NCBI GenBank assembly: GCA_014379405.1
Contig: JACMLU010000023.1
Coordinates: 124,001-188,000 of the forward strand
Direction of reading: 5' to 3'
Origin: Flavobacterium sp.
GTDB lineage: Bacteria; Bacteroidota; Bacteroidia; Flavobacteriales; Flavobacteriaceae
Length of the DNA: 64,000 nucleotides
Shown: one piece after another, positions 19,274 to 29,492 of the stretch
How the letters are laid out: each line of letters starts with the position of its first letter
Numbering within the stretch: the first letter of the stretch is position 1
Made by a program: the position numbers and the translations under genes
The notes under the pieces: model-generated
Told to the model about the DNA's origin: nothing
Seen by the model: only the letters and a program-made list of their open reading frames with translations
The model's database searches: none

Positions 19274-20002
19274 TCAAGAAAATAAATAACCTATTTCTTT
19301 AAAACTTCTTGACGGATGATATATAAACAAACAAGATTTATTTTTAATCGTGTTAACGATTTTAGTTAAAGATTCTTCTGGAATAGCTGGACAACCTTGA
19401 CTTCTTCCTAATCTTTTATTGCATTTAATAAATGAATTTGAAACATAGTTTGCCGAATGCATCACTACACCTCTTTCTCTGGCGTTATTATTGACGCCTT
19501 TTTCAAGACCATCAAGCCTCAAAGACATCCCGTGTTTACCTTTATAGGTTTCGCCCGTTAGATAAAACCCTAAACTACTTTTAAAAGAGCTGTTGGCATT
19601 CGAAAAACTGTTGGCAAATTCCTCACCGGTATTTCTTCCGTGGGCAACCAAGGAATTGTACAAAATAGTATTGGTAGATAAATCGATTACCCAAAGTCTT
19701 TTGACTGTGGAAGACAAACTAAAATCGACCAAAGTTAAAATGTCTTTTTGGACTAACCCTTTCTCTTTCAATAAATAAAACCCTTTCAAGGCTTCTTTGA
19801 AACTTTCGAGATTCGGTAAATCAAAATGATTGGAATTCAGCGAATTATAAATTGTTTCAACTTTAGAATCAAAAGTAGATTCAGTCGCAATAACAACATC
19901 TGGTTTTTTGGAATTTTCTGGATTGATACAATTTATTTCGTTTGAATAAAACGAAAACAACAAAAACAAAACAGAAGGGAATATCTTATATATCATTGAC
20001 AA
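19274..20002 (-). CDS. Murein L,D-transpeptidase catalytic domain family protein
   Basis: Signal peptide; LWVIDLSTNTILYNSLVAHGRNTG; GVVMHSANYVS...LGRSQGCPAIP active-site Cys. Confidence 0.88.
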   Translation of the reverse strand: MSMIYKIFPSVLFLLFSFYSNEINCINPENSKKPDVVIATESTFDSKVETIYNSLNSNHFDLPNLESFKEALKGFYLLKEKGLVQKDILTLVDFSLSSTVKRLWVIDLSTNTILYNSLVAHGRNTGEEFANSFSNANSSFKSSLGFYLTGETYKGKHGMSLRLDGLEKGVNNNARERGVVMHSANYVSNSFIKCNKRLGRSQGCPAIPEESLTKIVNTIKNKSCLFIYHPSRSFKEIGYLFS

Positions 20003-20184
20003 TGTTTAGGTTATACTTATGATTAGGGATTGCAAATGTACAACAGAAATGATTTTTTTTTAAGAAATTAAGAAAAAAATATGATTTAGCCATCCATTTA
20101 GCCCATTAACCACACATTAAAAATAACATAAAACTTGGTTTTTGTGTTAATTTTACTATTTTTGCTTTACTATAATCACAATAT

Positions 20185-22584
20185 ATGCCGAAGTTTTACT
20201 CTTCAATTCTACTTATTATGGTTTTTATCAATTTTTGTTCTTATGGACAAAAAAAGACACTTCAGGCAAAATCGACTGTAGAAAGCATTACCATTGACGG
20301 AAAAAATAACGAAGAAGCTTGGAAAACTGCTCCCATTGCAACAGATTTCGTTATGTTTGAACCGGATAATGGAAAACCTATTAGCGATACTAAAAAAACA
20401 GAGGTAAAAATTCTTTACGACAATACCTCTATTTATGTATTGGCTATATTACACGATGACGAGCCTAATAAAATTTCAAAAGAATTAACCAATCGGGACG
20501 TTTTTGGAATTTCCGATCATTTTTCGGTTTCCATCAATGGATACAATGACGGACAACAAGATTTTAGATTCTATGTTAGTTCCGCTGGCGTGCAAATGGA
20601 TTGTTTGGCGATTGAAGACAGTGAAGATTATTCCTGGGACGCCATTTGGAAAAGCGAAGTAACCCTAACCGATTTTGGATGGGTTGTTGAAATGAAAATT
20701 CCTTATGCCGCCTTACGATTTTCTAAAGCCGAAAAACAAACTTGGGGTTTGAATTTTAAGCGTGTTATAAAACGTGATGCCCAAGACCAAAGTTATACCT
20801 GGAATTATGTCGACACTAAAATTGGTGCCATTATAACACAAGAAGGGATTCTGGAAGGGATTGAAAAAATTAAAACACCAACAAGACTTTTCTTTATTCC
20901 TTACACTTCAGCTTACTATCAGCAAAATGAAATGGGATCCGACAAAACCTTGAAGGGGGGAATGGACATCAAATACGGAATAAACGATGCATTTACACTC
21001 GATGCCATATTAGTTCCTGATTTCGGACAAACCAAGTTTGACAATGCCATTTTGAATTTAGAACCTTTTGAACAACAACTTAATGAAAATAGGCCTTTTT
21101 TCACTGAAGCAACCGACTTGTTTGCAAAAGGCGGCATGTTTTATTCTAGAAGAATTGGAGGGGAACCCATCATCGAGCCAGAAACAAAAATTAACGAAGT
21201 AGTCACGGACTATCCAAGCACAGTCGATTTAATCAATGCCGTAAAAGTTTCTGGACGAACAGAAAAAGGTATGGGAATTGGGGTTTTGAATGCCGTTACA
21301 GAAAAAACGTATGCAACCATTCGAGATACCATAACAAACGTGTCAAGAAAAGAAGTTATAGAGCCTTTGGTTAATTATAATGTTTTAGTTTTGGACCAAC
21401 GATTCAATCAAAACTCGTCAGTGTCTTTTGTAAACACAAATACCGTTCGAAATGGAAATTTTCGCGATGCCAATGCCTCTGCATTACTTTTCGATTTGAA
21501 CACAAAAGCGAATACCTATAATTTGTATGGAGACTTTAAATACAGCTATATCAATGATGTGGAAGATTACGACGGTTACAAAACTGCCATAAATTTTGCA
21601 AAAACTAGTGGGAAATTTAGATATTTATTTACTGCAAAATATTTATCCAAAAATTACGACATAAATGATTTGGGAATTATTTTTGTAAACAACTACCACT
21701 CTGTTTATGCTGAAACAAGTTATAGAATCGTGAACCCGACAAAGGTTTTTAATTCCTTCAAAATCTCCCAAAACATAAATTTTGATAGACAAAACACAAC
21801 TGGAAAAAATCAAGAAGCCTGGTATCAAATTAACTCCACTGCAACAACATTAAAAAACCATTACCTAGAATTTCGTTTTACACTTAATCCACTAGATCGA
21901 TTTGATTTTTATGAACCAAGAGTTTACGAAAAATATGTTTATGTGCCAAAAAGCATAGTAGGATATGCACAGTTTTATTCAAATGACAATAGGCCTTTTC
22001 ATTATGAAATTGAACTTTCAACAGAGAAATTTGACGAAGAAAACAGAAACATTTACAGAGTCTTTGGAGGAACAAAATACAGGTTCAACGATAAGCTTTC
22101 ATTGTCATACAACTTCGAATATACCCGAATGACAAACGATAGAGGCTGGGTAGATTTTGACAATGACGATATTATTTTTGCAGAACGTAATCGAGAAAAT
22201 GTTCAACATTATTTTACCGGAAAATACTCAGTTACCAACAGGATGAATTTCAATCTTATAGCGCGATATTACTGGTCCTATTCTGATAATCACGAATTTT
22301 TCACGCTGCAAGATGATGGTTATTTAAAACCAAACCCCATTTATTCCGAAAATAAAAATAGAAATTTCAACTCTTGGAATTTAGATTTTTCTTATTCATG
22401 GTGGTTTGCCCCAGGAAGTGAACTTTCGGTTTTATATCGAAATTATGCCTTAGAAAGCACAAACCTAGTCGAGAAAAACGCCCAGGACAATTTCAGCAAT
22501 CTTTTTGACAACAGCTTGACCAATATTTTTTCGATTAGTTTGCGCTACTATATTGACTATAATTCCTTGAAAAGCAAGCGTTAA
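20185..22584 (+). CDS. DUF5916-type protein with N-terminal CBM9-like domain and C-terminal OM barrel
   Basis: IDGKNNEEAWKTAPIATDFVMFEPDNGKPISDTKKTEVKILYD (CBM9-like); QLNENRPFFTEATDLF; aromatic C-terminal strands. Confidence 0.88.
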   Translation: MPKFYSSILLIMVFINFCSYGQKKTLQAKSTVESITIDGKNNEEAWKTAPIATDFVMFEPDNGKPISDTKKTEVKILYDNTSIYVLAILHDDEPNKISKELTNRDVFGISDHFSVSINGYNDGQQDFRFYVSSAGVQMDCLAIEDSEDYSWDAIWKSEVTLTDFGWVVEMKIPYAALRFSKAEKQTWGLNFKRVIKRDAQDQSYTWNYVDTKIGAIITQEGILEGIEKIKTPTRLFFIPYTSAYYQQNEMGSDKTLKGGMDIKYGINDAFTLDAILVPDFGQTKFDNAILNLEPFEQQLNENRPFFTEATDLFAKGGMFYSRRIGGEPIIEPETKINEVVTDYPSTVDLINAVKVSGRTEKGMGIGVLNAVTEKTYATIRDTITNVSRKEVIEPLVNYNVLVLDQRFNQNSSVSFVNTNTVRNGNFRDANASALLFDLNTKANTYNLYGDFKYSYINDVEDYDGYKTAINFAKTSGKFRYLFTAKYLSKNYDINDLGIIFVNNYHSVYAETSYRIVNPTKVFNSFKISQNINFDRQNTTGKNQEAWYQINSTATTLKNHYLEFRFTLNPLDRFDFYEPRVYEKYVYVPKSIVGYAQFYSNDNRPFHYEIELSTEKFDEENRNIYRVFGGTKYRFNDKLSLSYNFEYTRMTNDRGWVDFDNDDIIFAERNRENVQHYFTGKYSVTNRMNFNLIARYYWSYSDNHEFFTLQDDGYLKPNPIYSENKNRNFNSWNLDFSYSWWFAPGSELSVLYRNYALESTNLVEKNAQDNFSNLFDNSLTNIFSISLRYYIDYNSLKSKR

Positions 22585-22702
22585 AAATGTATTAATTCCA
22601 AGAATACACATCTTCTTCCGTACAATTGGTATTATTTTTCATTCTTAACTTAAAAATACATAATAGTGATTTTTATCATCTAAAACATTTTTAGAAATGC
22701 TT

Positions 22703-22710
22703 TATCTTTG
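22703..22710 (+). promoter_or_regulatory. Putative -7 box TATCTTTG for gpmI
   Basis: TAnnTTTG match 18 bp upstream of ATG 22728. Confidence 0.55.
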
Positions 22711-22727
22711 CATAAAAACACATTACA

Positions 22728-24245
22728 ATGAACAAAAAAGTAATCCTCATGATTCTGGACGGTTGGGGAAAATCTCCAGACCCAAAAGTTTCAGCAATCG
22801 ACAATGCCGAAGTTCCATTCATTAATAGTTTATATAAAAAATATCCAAGCGCACAGCTTCGTACCGACGGTTTAAACGTTGGCTTGCCAGAAGGACAAAT
22901 GGGTAATTCCGAAGTGGGACATATGAACCTTGGAGCAGGAAGAATCATTTATCAAGATTTAGCCAAAATAAATCTTGCCGTAGAAAACAAAACATTAAAC
23001 ACTGAACCTGTACTTGTTGATGCATTTCAATATGCCAAAGACAAAAACGTTGACGTCCATTTTCTAGGATTGGTTTCTGATGGTGGCGTGCATTCACACA
23101 CATCACATTTAAGAGGTTTGATCGACGCAACCCAAAATTTCGCTTTGCAAAAAGTTTTCGTTCACGCCTTCACGGACGGACGCGACGTAGATCCAAAATC
23201 AGGAGCAAAATACATTCAGGATTTAGAAAATTATATTTCAAAAACAACCGTTAAAATTGCATCCGTAGTAGGAAGATATTACGCCATGGATCGTGACAAA
23301 CGTTGGGAAAGAGTGAAAATCGCCTATGATTTAATGGTAAACGGAACTGGAACTCATTCGAAAAACCCTGTAAAAAATATCGAAGAAAGTTATGCAAAAA
23401 ACATAACAGATGAATTTATCGACCCAATTATTGCCGTTGACGAAAATGACAAACCATTATCTGTCATAAAAGAAGGCGATGTCGTTATTTTCTTCAATTT
23501 CAGAACCGATAGAGGACGCGAATTGACCGAAACTTTATCGCAACAAGATTTCCACGAGCAAAACATGCACAAACTCGACTTGTATTATGTTACGCTTACC
23601 AATTATGACGAAACTTACCAAAACGTAAAAGTGGTTTACAACAAAGACAACATTACGGAAACCCTTGGTGAAGTCTTGGAAAAAGCAGGTAAAAAACAAA
23701 TCAGAATTGCCGAAACTGAGAAATATCCTCACGTAACATTCTTCTTTTCTGGAGGCAGAGAATTACCATTCATTGGCGAAAGCCGTATCCTGAAAAACTC
23801 ACCAAAAGTTGCCACTTATGATTTGCAACCCGAAATGAGTGCTTTTGAACTTGCCGATGCATTAGTTCCTGAGTTAGAAAAAGGCGAAGTGGATTTTGTT
23901 TGTCTAAATTTTGCCAATGGAGACATGGTAGGACATACAGGAGTTATGAGTGCTGCAATAAAAGCCTGTGAAGCCGTTGACAAATGTGTGGAACAAGTAA
24001 TTACTGCGGCTTTGGCCAATGGCTACACAACATTCGTAATTGCTGACCACGGTAACTGCGAAACGATGATAAATCCTGATGGAAGTCCAAATACGGCTCA
24101 TACCACGAACCCTGTGCCTATTATTTTAGTTGACAACGAATTGACTGCAATTCACGATGGAGTTTTAGGCGATTTGGCACCAACCATCTTGGCGCTGATG
24201 GGAGTTGAAAAACCCGAAATTATGACCAGACACTCATTACTATAA
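22728..24245 (+). CDS. gpmI: 2,3-bisphosphoglycerate-independent phosphoglycerate mutase
   Basis: LMILDGWGKSPD, GQMGNSEVGHMNLGAGRIIYQDL, ADHGNCETM. Confidence 0.97.
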   Translation: MNKKVILMILDGWGKSPDPKVSAIDNAEVPFINSLYKKYPSAQLRTDGLNVGLPEGQMGNSEVGHMNLGAGRIIYQDLAKINLAVENKTLNTEPVLVDAFQYAKDKNVDVHFLGLVSDGGVHSHTSHLRGLIDATQNFALQKVFVHAFTDGRDVDPKSGAKYIQDLENYISKTTVKIASVVGRYYAMDRDKRWERVKIAYDLMVNGTGTHSKNPVKNIEESYAKNITDEFIDPIIAVDENDKPLSVIKEGDVVIFFNFRTDRGRELTETLSQQDFHEQNMHKLDLYYVTLTNYDETYQNVKVVYNKDNITETLGEVLEKAGKKQIRIAETEKYPHVTFFFSGGRELPFIGESRILKNSPKVATYDLQPEMSAFELADALVPELEKGEVDFVCLNFANGDMVGHTGVMSAAIKACEAVDKCVEQVITAALANGYTTFVIADHGNCETMINPDGSPNTAHTTNPVPIILVDNELTAIHDGVLGDLAPTILALMGVEKPEIMTRHSLL

Positions 24246-24267
24246 TAAATTAGTGATTTTTTTTATA

Positions 24268-24300
24268 AAGAGTCCCGCAAATTTGCGGGACTCTTTTTTT
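24268..24300. terminator. Bidirectional intrinsic terminator
   Basis: AAGAGTCCCGCAAATTTGCGGGACTCTTTTTTT. Confidence 0.88.
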
Positions 24301-25574
24301 TACTTGGCATTTATCAGATTATAATATTCCCTGTCAATCCATTCTTGATGGTTTGGATGAGCTATTTTAACCAATTCGGCCGAACGCTGTTTCAGGGTTT
24401 TTCCATATAAATCTGCAATTCCGTTTTCGGTAATAATATATTGAACGTGGGAGCGAGTTGAAACCACGCCGGCTCCTTGTTTCAAAAAAGGAACAATTCT
24501 GCTGTCGCCATTTTTGGTTATGGAAGGCAGCGCAATAATCGCTTTTCCGCCGTCACTCAATGAAGCACCACGAATAAAATCCATTTGACCACCTACACCG
24601 GAATACATTCTTGCCCCAATGGAATCAGCGCAAACCTGTCCGGTAATGTCAACTTCTATGGCTGAATTAATGGCAACCATTTTTGGATTTTTCCGAATTC
24701 TTGCCGTATCATTCACATACGATGACTCCTTCATTTCTATAAAAGGATTGTCATTTACAAAATCATACAATCGTTGGGAACCAATTAAAAAAGTCGCCAA
24801 TGCTCTGCCTCTACCAGTTCCTTTATAATTACCGTTAATCACGTTGCTTTCGATTAAATCAATCACGCCATCCGAAAACATTTCGGTGTGCAGTCCCAAG
24901 TTTTTATGATTGGACAATTTGGACAAAGCAGCATTTGGAATAGAACCAATTCCCATTTGCAAAGTGCTTTCATCTTCAATCAAGGAAGCAATGTAATTCC
25001 CAATTTTGTCTTCCAACGGGGAAATTTTTTCCGTTTCGTGGCTATAAATTGGCGTATTAATTTCAACCAAAAAATCTATTTCTGAAATATGAAGAATACC
25101 ATCTCCAAAAGTTCGTGGCATTTGCGGATTCACCTGTGCTATTACTTTTTTTGCACTTTCAATTGCCGCCAAAGTTGCTTCTACAGAAACTCCCAGTGAG
25201 CAATATCCATGGATGTCTGGTGGCGATACGTGAATGAAAACCACATCCAAAGGCAATACTTTTTTTCTAAAAAGATAAGGCAATTCGCTTAAAAAAACTG
25301 GCGTATAAGAACCGTTTCCCGAAATCAGGGTGTGTCTTACATTTGGACCAATAAAAAAAGAATTAACGTGGAAACTTTCCGCTAATTCCGGATTGGCATA
25401 ACGAGCTTCCCCTTCTACGTGCAAATGACAAATTTCAACATTTCTTAATTCAGAGGCTCTTTCTGTCAAGGCATTTGCCAATAATGTAGGCACGGCGGCA
25501 GCAGCTTGAAGATATACCCTATCACCAGATTTTACAATTTTCACAGCTTCTTCGGCAGTTACATATTTGCTCAT
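24300..25574 (-). CDS. Acetyl-CoA hydrolase/transferase family protein (4-hydroxybutyrate CoA-transferase-like)
   Basis: MGIGSIPNAAL, GLHTEMFSDGVIDLIE, GVGGQMDFIRGASLSDGGKAIIALPS. Confidence 0.92.
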   Translation of the reverse strand: MSKYVTAEEAVKIVKSGDRVYLQAAAAVPTLLANALTERASELRNVEICHLHVEGEARYANPELAESFHVNSFFIGPNVRHTLISGNGSYTPVFLSELPYLFRKKVLPLDVVFIHVSPPDIHGYCSLGVSVEATLAAIESAKKVIAQVNPQMPRTFGDGILHISEIDFLVEINTPIYSHETEKISPLEDKIGNYIASLIEDESTLQMGIGSIPNAALSKLSNHKNLGLHTEMFSDGVIDLIESNVINGNYKGTGRGRALATFLIGSQRLYDFVNDNPFIEMKESSYVNDTARIRKNPKMVAINSAIEVDITGQVCADSIGARMYSGVGGQMDFIRGASLSDGGKAIIALPSITKNGDSRIVPFLKQGAGVVSTRSHVQYIITENGIADLYGKTLKQRSAELVKIAHPNHQEWIDREYYNLINAK

Positions 25575-25801
25575 AACGTCTAAATTTGGATTAAAGTTAC
25601 ATTACATTTCCCAAAAAAAATATGATATAACTCATAGGTAATCTAATATTTTAATAATCAGTTTTTGACAGTGGACTTTTTTCAAATTAGCCTAAAAATT
25701 TATTTTTAGACCACGCTGCACGATGTTTTAATATATTAAATAAAAGTTAAAATTTCATAATCAATAGTATTACTATTATATTTGCACTTAAATATTTCAA
25801 A

Positions 25802-26473
25802 ATGGAACAACTTTTATCAAATATCAAAATTAAAGTCAACGAAAAACTCTTTGTGAAAGACCCAGAAACCTCAGCTTTGGGAAAAAAAATCATTCAAGAA
25901 AGTATCATATTAATTGATGATATTGGTTTTGATGATTTTACTTTTAAAAAATTAGGTGAAAAATTGGGTTCCAATGAGAGCTCTGTTTATCGTTATTTCG
26001 AGAACAAGCACAAATTATTAGTGTATTTATCTTCTTGGTATTGGAGTTGGATGGAATATCGATTGGTATTTGCCACTTCAAATTATGCCAATCCTTTAGA
26101 GAAATTAAAAAAAGCAATTTCAATTGTTACTGAAAAAGTAGAAGACGATCAGAAAACGTTACACATCAATGAATCTATTTTGAATAAAATTATTATTGCA
26201 GAGTTTACCAAAACCTTTCATACAAAAGAAGTAGAACAGGAAAATAAAGAAGGGTTTTATTATATTTATATAAGAGTGATCAATAGATTGACAACCATAA
26301 TCTCTGAAGTAAATCCAGAGTATTTGTATCCAAAAAGTTTAGCGTCTAGCATTGTTGAAGGAGCAATGCATCAGCATTTTTTGAAAGATCATATGCAGGC
26401 AATTACGGACTGTAATGAAACCACAAATCCAACCCATTTTTACGTTGATTTAATTGAAAAACTACTTAAATAA
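25802..26473 (+). CDS. TetR/AcrR-family transcriptional regulator
   Basis: N-terminal HTH DDIGFDDFTFKKLGEKLGSNESSVYRYFENKHKLLVYL. Confidence 0.88.
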   Translation: MEQLLSNIKIKVNEKLFVKDPETSALGKKIIQESIILIDDIGFDDFTFKKLGEKLGSNESSVYRYFENKHKLLVYLSSWYWSWMEYRLVFATSNYANPLEKLKKAISIVTEKVEDDQKTLHINESILNKIIIAEFTKTFHTKEVEQENKEGFYYIYIRVINRLTTIISEVNPEYLYPKSLASSIVEGAMHQHFLKDHMQAITDCNETTNPTHFYVDLIEKLLK

Positions 26474-26479
26474 AAAAAA

Positions 26480-28138
26480 ATGACTTCATTAAAAAGATTA
26501 TTCAACCTTTTAGAATTAGACAAAAAAGATGTTTCACAAATCTTTTTCTACGCCATTTTTGCTGGAATCGTGAGTTTGTCTTTGCCTTTGGGGATTCAAG
26601 CTATTGTAAATTTTATTCAATCGGGTCGAGTAAGTGCTTCTTGGATTGTATTAGTTATACTTGTAGTTTTTGGAGTAGCACTTGGAGGGATTTTATCTCT
26701 GATGCAATTGCGAATTACTGAAAATTTGCAACAAAAAATGTTTGTTCGTTCTTCATTTGAATTCGCTACTCGTTTGCCAAAAATTGAGTTTAAAGAAATG
26801 TACGGACATTATCCGCCAGAATTGGCCAATCGTTTTTTCGATACATTAACAATCCAAAAAGGAACTTCAAAATTGTTAGTAGATTTTTCGGCAGCCATTT
26901 TACAAATTGTTTTTGGAGTAGTTTTATTATCACTTTATCATCCTTTTTTCATAATATTTGGTTTATTGTTGTTATTGCTTCTGTATGTTATTTTTAAATT
27001 TTCATATCATAAAGGAACTGAAACTAACTTGAAAACCTCAAAGAACAAATACAAAACAGCAGGTTGGTTGCAAGAAATTGCCCGTAACAATTTCAGTTTT
27101 AGAAACGAACTCAACTATGATTTTGCATTAGAAAAAAACAATACAATTATAAAACAATATTTATACAGTCGCGAAAATCATTTTAATGTAATCAAAAGGC
27201 AATTTAGTCATCTCATTATTTTCAAGGTAATCATAACGGCTAGTTTATTAATCATTGGTGGGTATTTAGTGTTGAGTCAGCAAATGAATATTGGTCAATT
27301 TGTGGCTTCAGAAATCATCATTTTGTTGGTAATCAATTCTGTCGAGAAAATTATTCTTGGGCTTGAAACTTTCTACGATGTTTTGACAGCAGTAGAAAAA
27401 ATAGGTCAAGTGACGGACATGGAATTAGAAAAGGAATCTGATGTTGAAAACAAAATTTGCTACACCAACATCAGTCTTGAAACGGACAATATGGGTTTTC
27501 AGTTTCCAGAATCTAATTTTGGAATTTTAAACAATATTAGTTTAAAAATAAATTCGGGCGAGAAAATCATAATCGATGGCGAAAATGGTTCTGGAAAAAC
27601 AACTTTAATTCGAATATTATCGGGTTTGTTGCATCCCAATTCGGGCAATTTTTATATAAATGATGACACTTTTAGGAAAATAGACATCAAACAATATCGC
27701 TCTAGAATCGGCAGTATTATTCAAGGTGAAACTCCTTTTGAAGGAACAATTCTCGAAAACATTACTTTCAATGACAAAAACATTAGTACAGAAGATTTGA
27801 AATGGGCTTTGGATGCGGTTCAATTAACGAGTTTTATAAAAACATTACCCAAAGGACTGGACACTAAAATTTTTCCAGAAGGAAAACAATTGTCCTCTTC
27901 AAATGCCCAAAAAATCTTGTTGGCGAGGAGTATCATTCACAAACCTGATATTTTATTTTATGAGGAACCAACAGACAAAATGGATGTAAAAGTAGCCAAT
28001 GAAATCATCGATTTTATTACCTCCGAAAAAAACAAATGGACGGTTATTGTATCTTCTCAAAATCCGCATTGGTTGATCAAGTGTACGCGAGAAATCACAA
28101 TGCAAAAAGGAACTATTTTATCTGATACTAAAAAATAA
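26480..28138 (+). CDS. ABC transporter, fused TM and ATP-binding domains, with non-canonical ATPase motifs
   Basis: TM domain 1-300; Walker A DGENGSGKTTL; Q-loop IIQGETPFEGTI; altered signature LSSSN. Confidence 0.9.
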   Translation: MTSLKRLFNLLELDKKDVSQIFFYAIFAGIVSLSLPLGIQAIVNFIQSGRVSASWIVLVILVVFGVALGGILSLMQLRITENLQQKMFVRSSFEFATRLPKIEFKEMYGHYPPELANRFFDTLTIQKGTSKLLVDFSAAILQIVFGVVLLSLYHPFFIIFGLLLLLLLYVIFKFSYHKGTETNLKTSKNKYKTAGWLQEIARNNFSFRNELNYDFALEKNNTIIKQYLYSRENHFNVIKRQFSHLIIFKVIITASLLIIGGYLVLSQQMNIGQFVASEIIILLVINSVEKIILGLETFYDVLTAVEKIGQVTDMELEKESDVENKICYTNISLETDNMGFQFPESNFGILNNISLKINSGEKIIIDGENGSGKTTLIRILSGLLHPNSGNFYINDDTFRKIDIKQYRSRIGSIIQGETPFEGTILENITFNDKNISTEDLKWALDAVQLTSFIKTLPKGLDTKIFPEGKQLSSSNAQKILLARSIIHKPDILFYEEPTDKMDVKVANEIIDFITSEKNKWTVIVSSQNPHWLIKCTREITMQKGTILSDTKK

Positions 28139-28142
28139 GAAT

Positions 28143-29492
28143 ATGTTAAATATATCCGACAAAAATTCAATTAATAATCAGGCTCTTGAAAAATATTCTA
28201 CGGTCAAGAATTTGAATAACAGACCTCATTATAAAATTTTGAATCAAATAATTCTAGCAGTTTCAATATTGGTAATTATAGCACTTTTCTTGCCTTGGAC
28301 ACAAAACATCTCGGGTTCTGGAGCGGTTACGACTTTGAAACCCAATCAAAGACCACAATCCATTCAATCCGTTATCTCGGGTCGAATAGAAAAATGGTAC
28401 GTGCAAGAAGGTAATTTTGTAAATAAGGGCGATACAATTCTTTTTATTTCTGAAATAAAAGAAGATTATATGGATCCTAATTTGGTAAAAAACACTAAAA
28501 ATCAGGTGGAAGCCAAAAAACAGTCTTTGGAATCTTATGGTTCTAAAGTTGCCACTCTTGCGATTCAAATGCAAGCCATAGAAAGAGAAAAAGGGTTGAA
28601 ACTCAAACAAGCCGTGAATAAAATCAAACAAGCTAGCTTGAAAATAAAAAGCGATAGTATGGATTTAGTAGCAGTAAAAACACAGCTAAAAATTGCTAAT
28701 ACACAATTCAATCGTTCTTTGCAATTAAACAAAGAAGGGCTAAAAGCTTTGTCAGATGTCGAGGAAAAACGTTTAAAACTGCAAGAAGTAGAAGCAAAAA
28801 TCATCACACAAGAGAATAAATTTTATACCAGTAAAAATGAATTCATCAATGCAGAAGTAGAAATCAATAGAATAACTGCTGAGTATTCAGAGAAGACATC
28901 GAAAGCACAAAGCGACCAATACACAGCAATGAGTAATCAATACGATACCGAAGCACAAGTAAGTAAGCTCGAAAATCAGTATGCCAATTACAGCATCCGT
29001 AATGGAATGTATTACATCAAAGCACCACAAAGTGGATACATTAATAGAACATTACAATCGGGAATTGGCGAAAACATTAAAGAAGGAACTCCAATTGCAA
29101 CCATTATGCCTTCAAAATATGATATTGCAGTTGAATCTTTTGTAGATCCAATAGATTTGCCTTTAATTAAAAGAGGTGAAAAAGTAAGAGTTTGGTTCGA
29201 CGGTTGGCCAACTATTGTGTTTTCGGGATGGCCAGATATGTCGTATGGAACTTTTGGCGGTGAAGTTGTGGCAATTGAAAATTTCATCAGCGATAATGGA
29301 AAATTCAGAATCCTTATTGCACCAGACAAAAATGAAGCATCTTGGCCCAAACAATTGAGCATCGGCTCAGGAGCACAAACCATAGCTTTACTTAATACGG
29401 TGCCAGTTTGGTTTGAATTTTGGAGAACACTTAACGGTTTTCCTCCTAATTATTATCAAGGAAAAGAAAAACCTTCAAAAGAAAAGAAATAA
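28143..29492 (+). CDS. HlyD-family membrane fusion / periplasmic adaptor protein
   Basis: N-terminal TM, SGRIEKWYVQEGNFVNKGDTIL lipoyl-like, long coiled coil, IKAPQSGYI. Confidence 0.92.
   Translation: MLNISDKNSINNQALEKYSTVKNLNNRPHYKILNQIILAVSILVIIALFLPWTQNISGSGAVTTLKPNQRPQSIQSVISGRIEKWYVQEGNFVNKGDTILFISEIKEDYMDPNLVKNTKNQVEAKKQSLESYGSKVATLAIQMQAIEREKGLKLKQAVNKIKQASLKIKSDSMDLVAVKTQLKIANTQFNRSLQLNKEGLKALSDVEEKRLKLQEVEAKIITQENKFYTSKNEFINAEVEINRITAEYSEKTSKAQSDQYTAMSNQYDTEAQVSKLENQYANYSIRNGMYYIKAPQSGYINRTLQSGIGENIKEGTPIATIMPSKYDIAVESFVDPIDLPLIKRGEKVRVWFDGWPTIVFSGWPDMSYGTFGGEVVAIENFISDNGKFRILIAPDKNEASWPKQLSIGSGAQTIALLNTVPVWFEFWRTLNGFPPNYYQGKEKPSKEKK

Noticed and set aside
28263-28807. Minus-strand ORFs (122 and 80 aa) opposite the HlyD-type gene
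   Set aside because: Antisense to a conserved coding frame; composition typical of shadow ORFs (Phe/Leu/Ile-rich).
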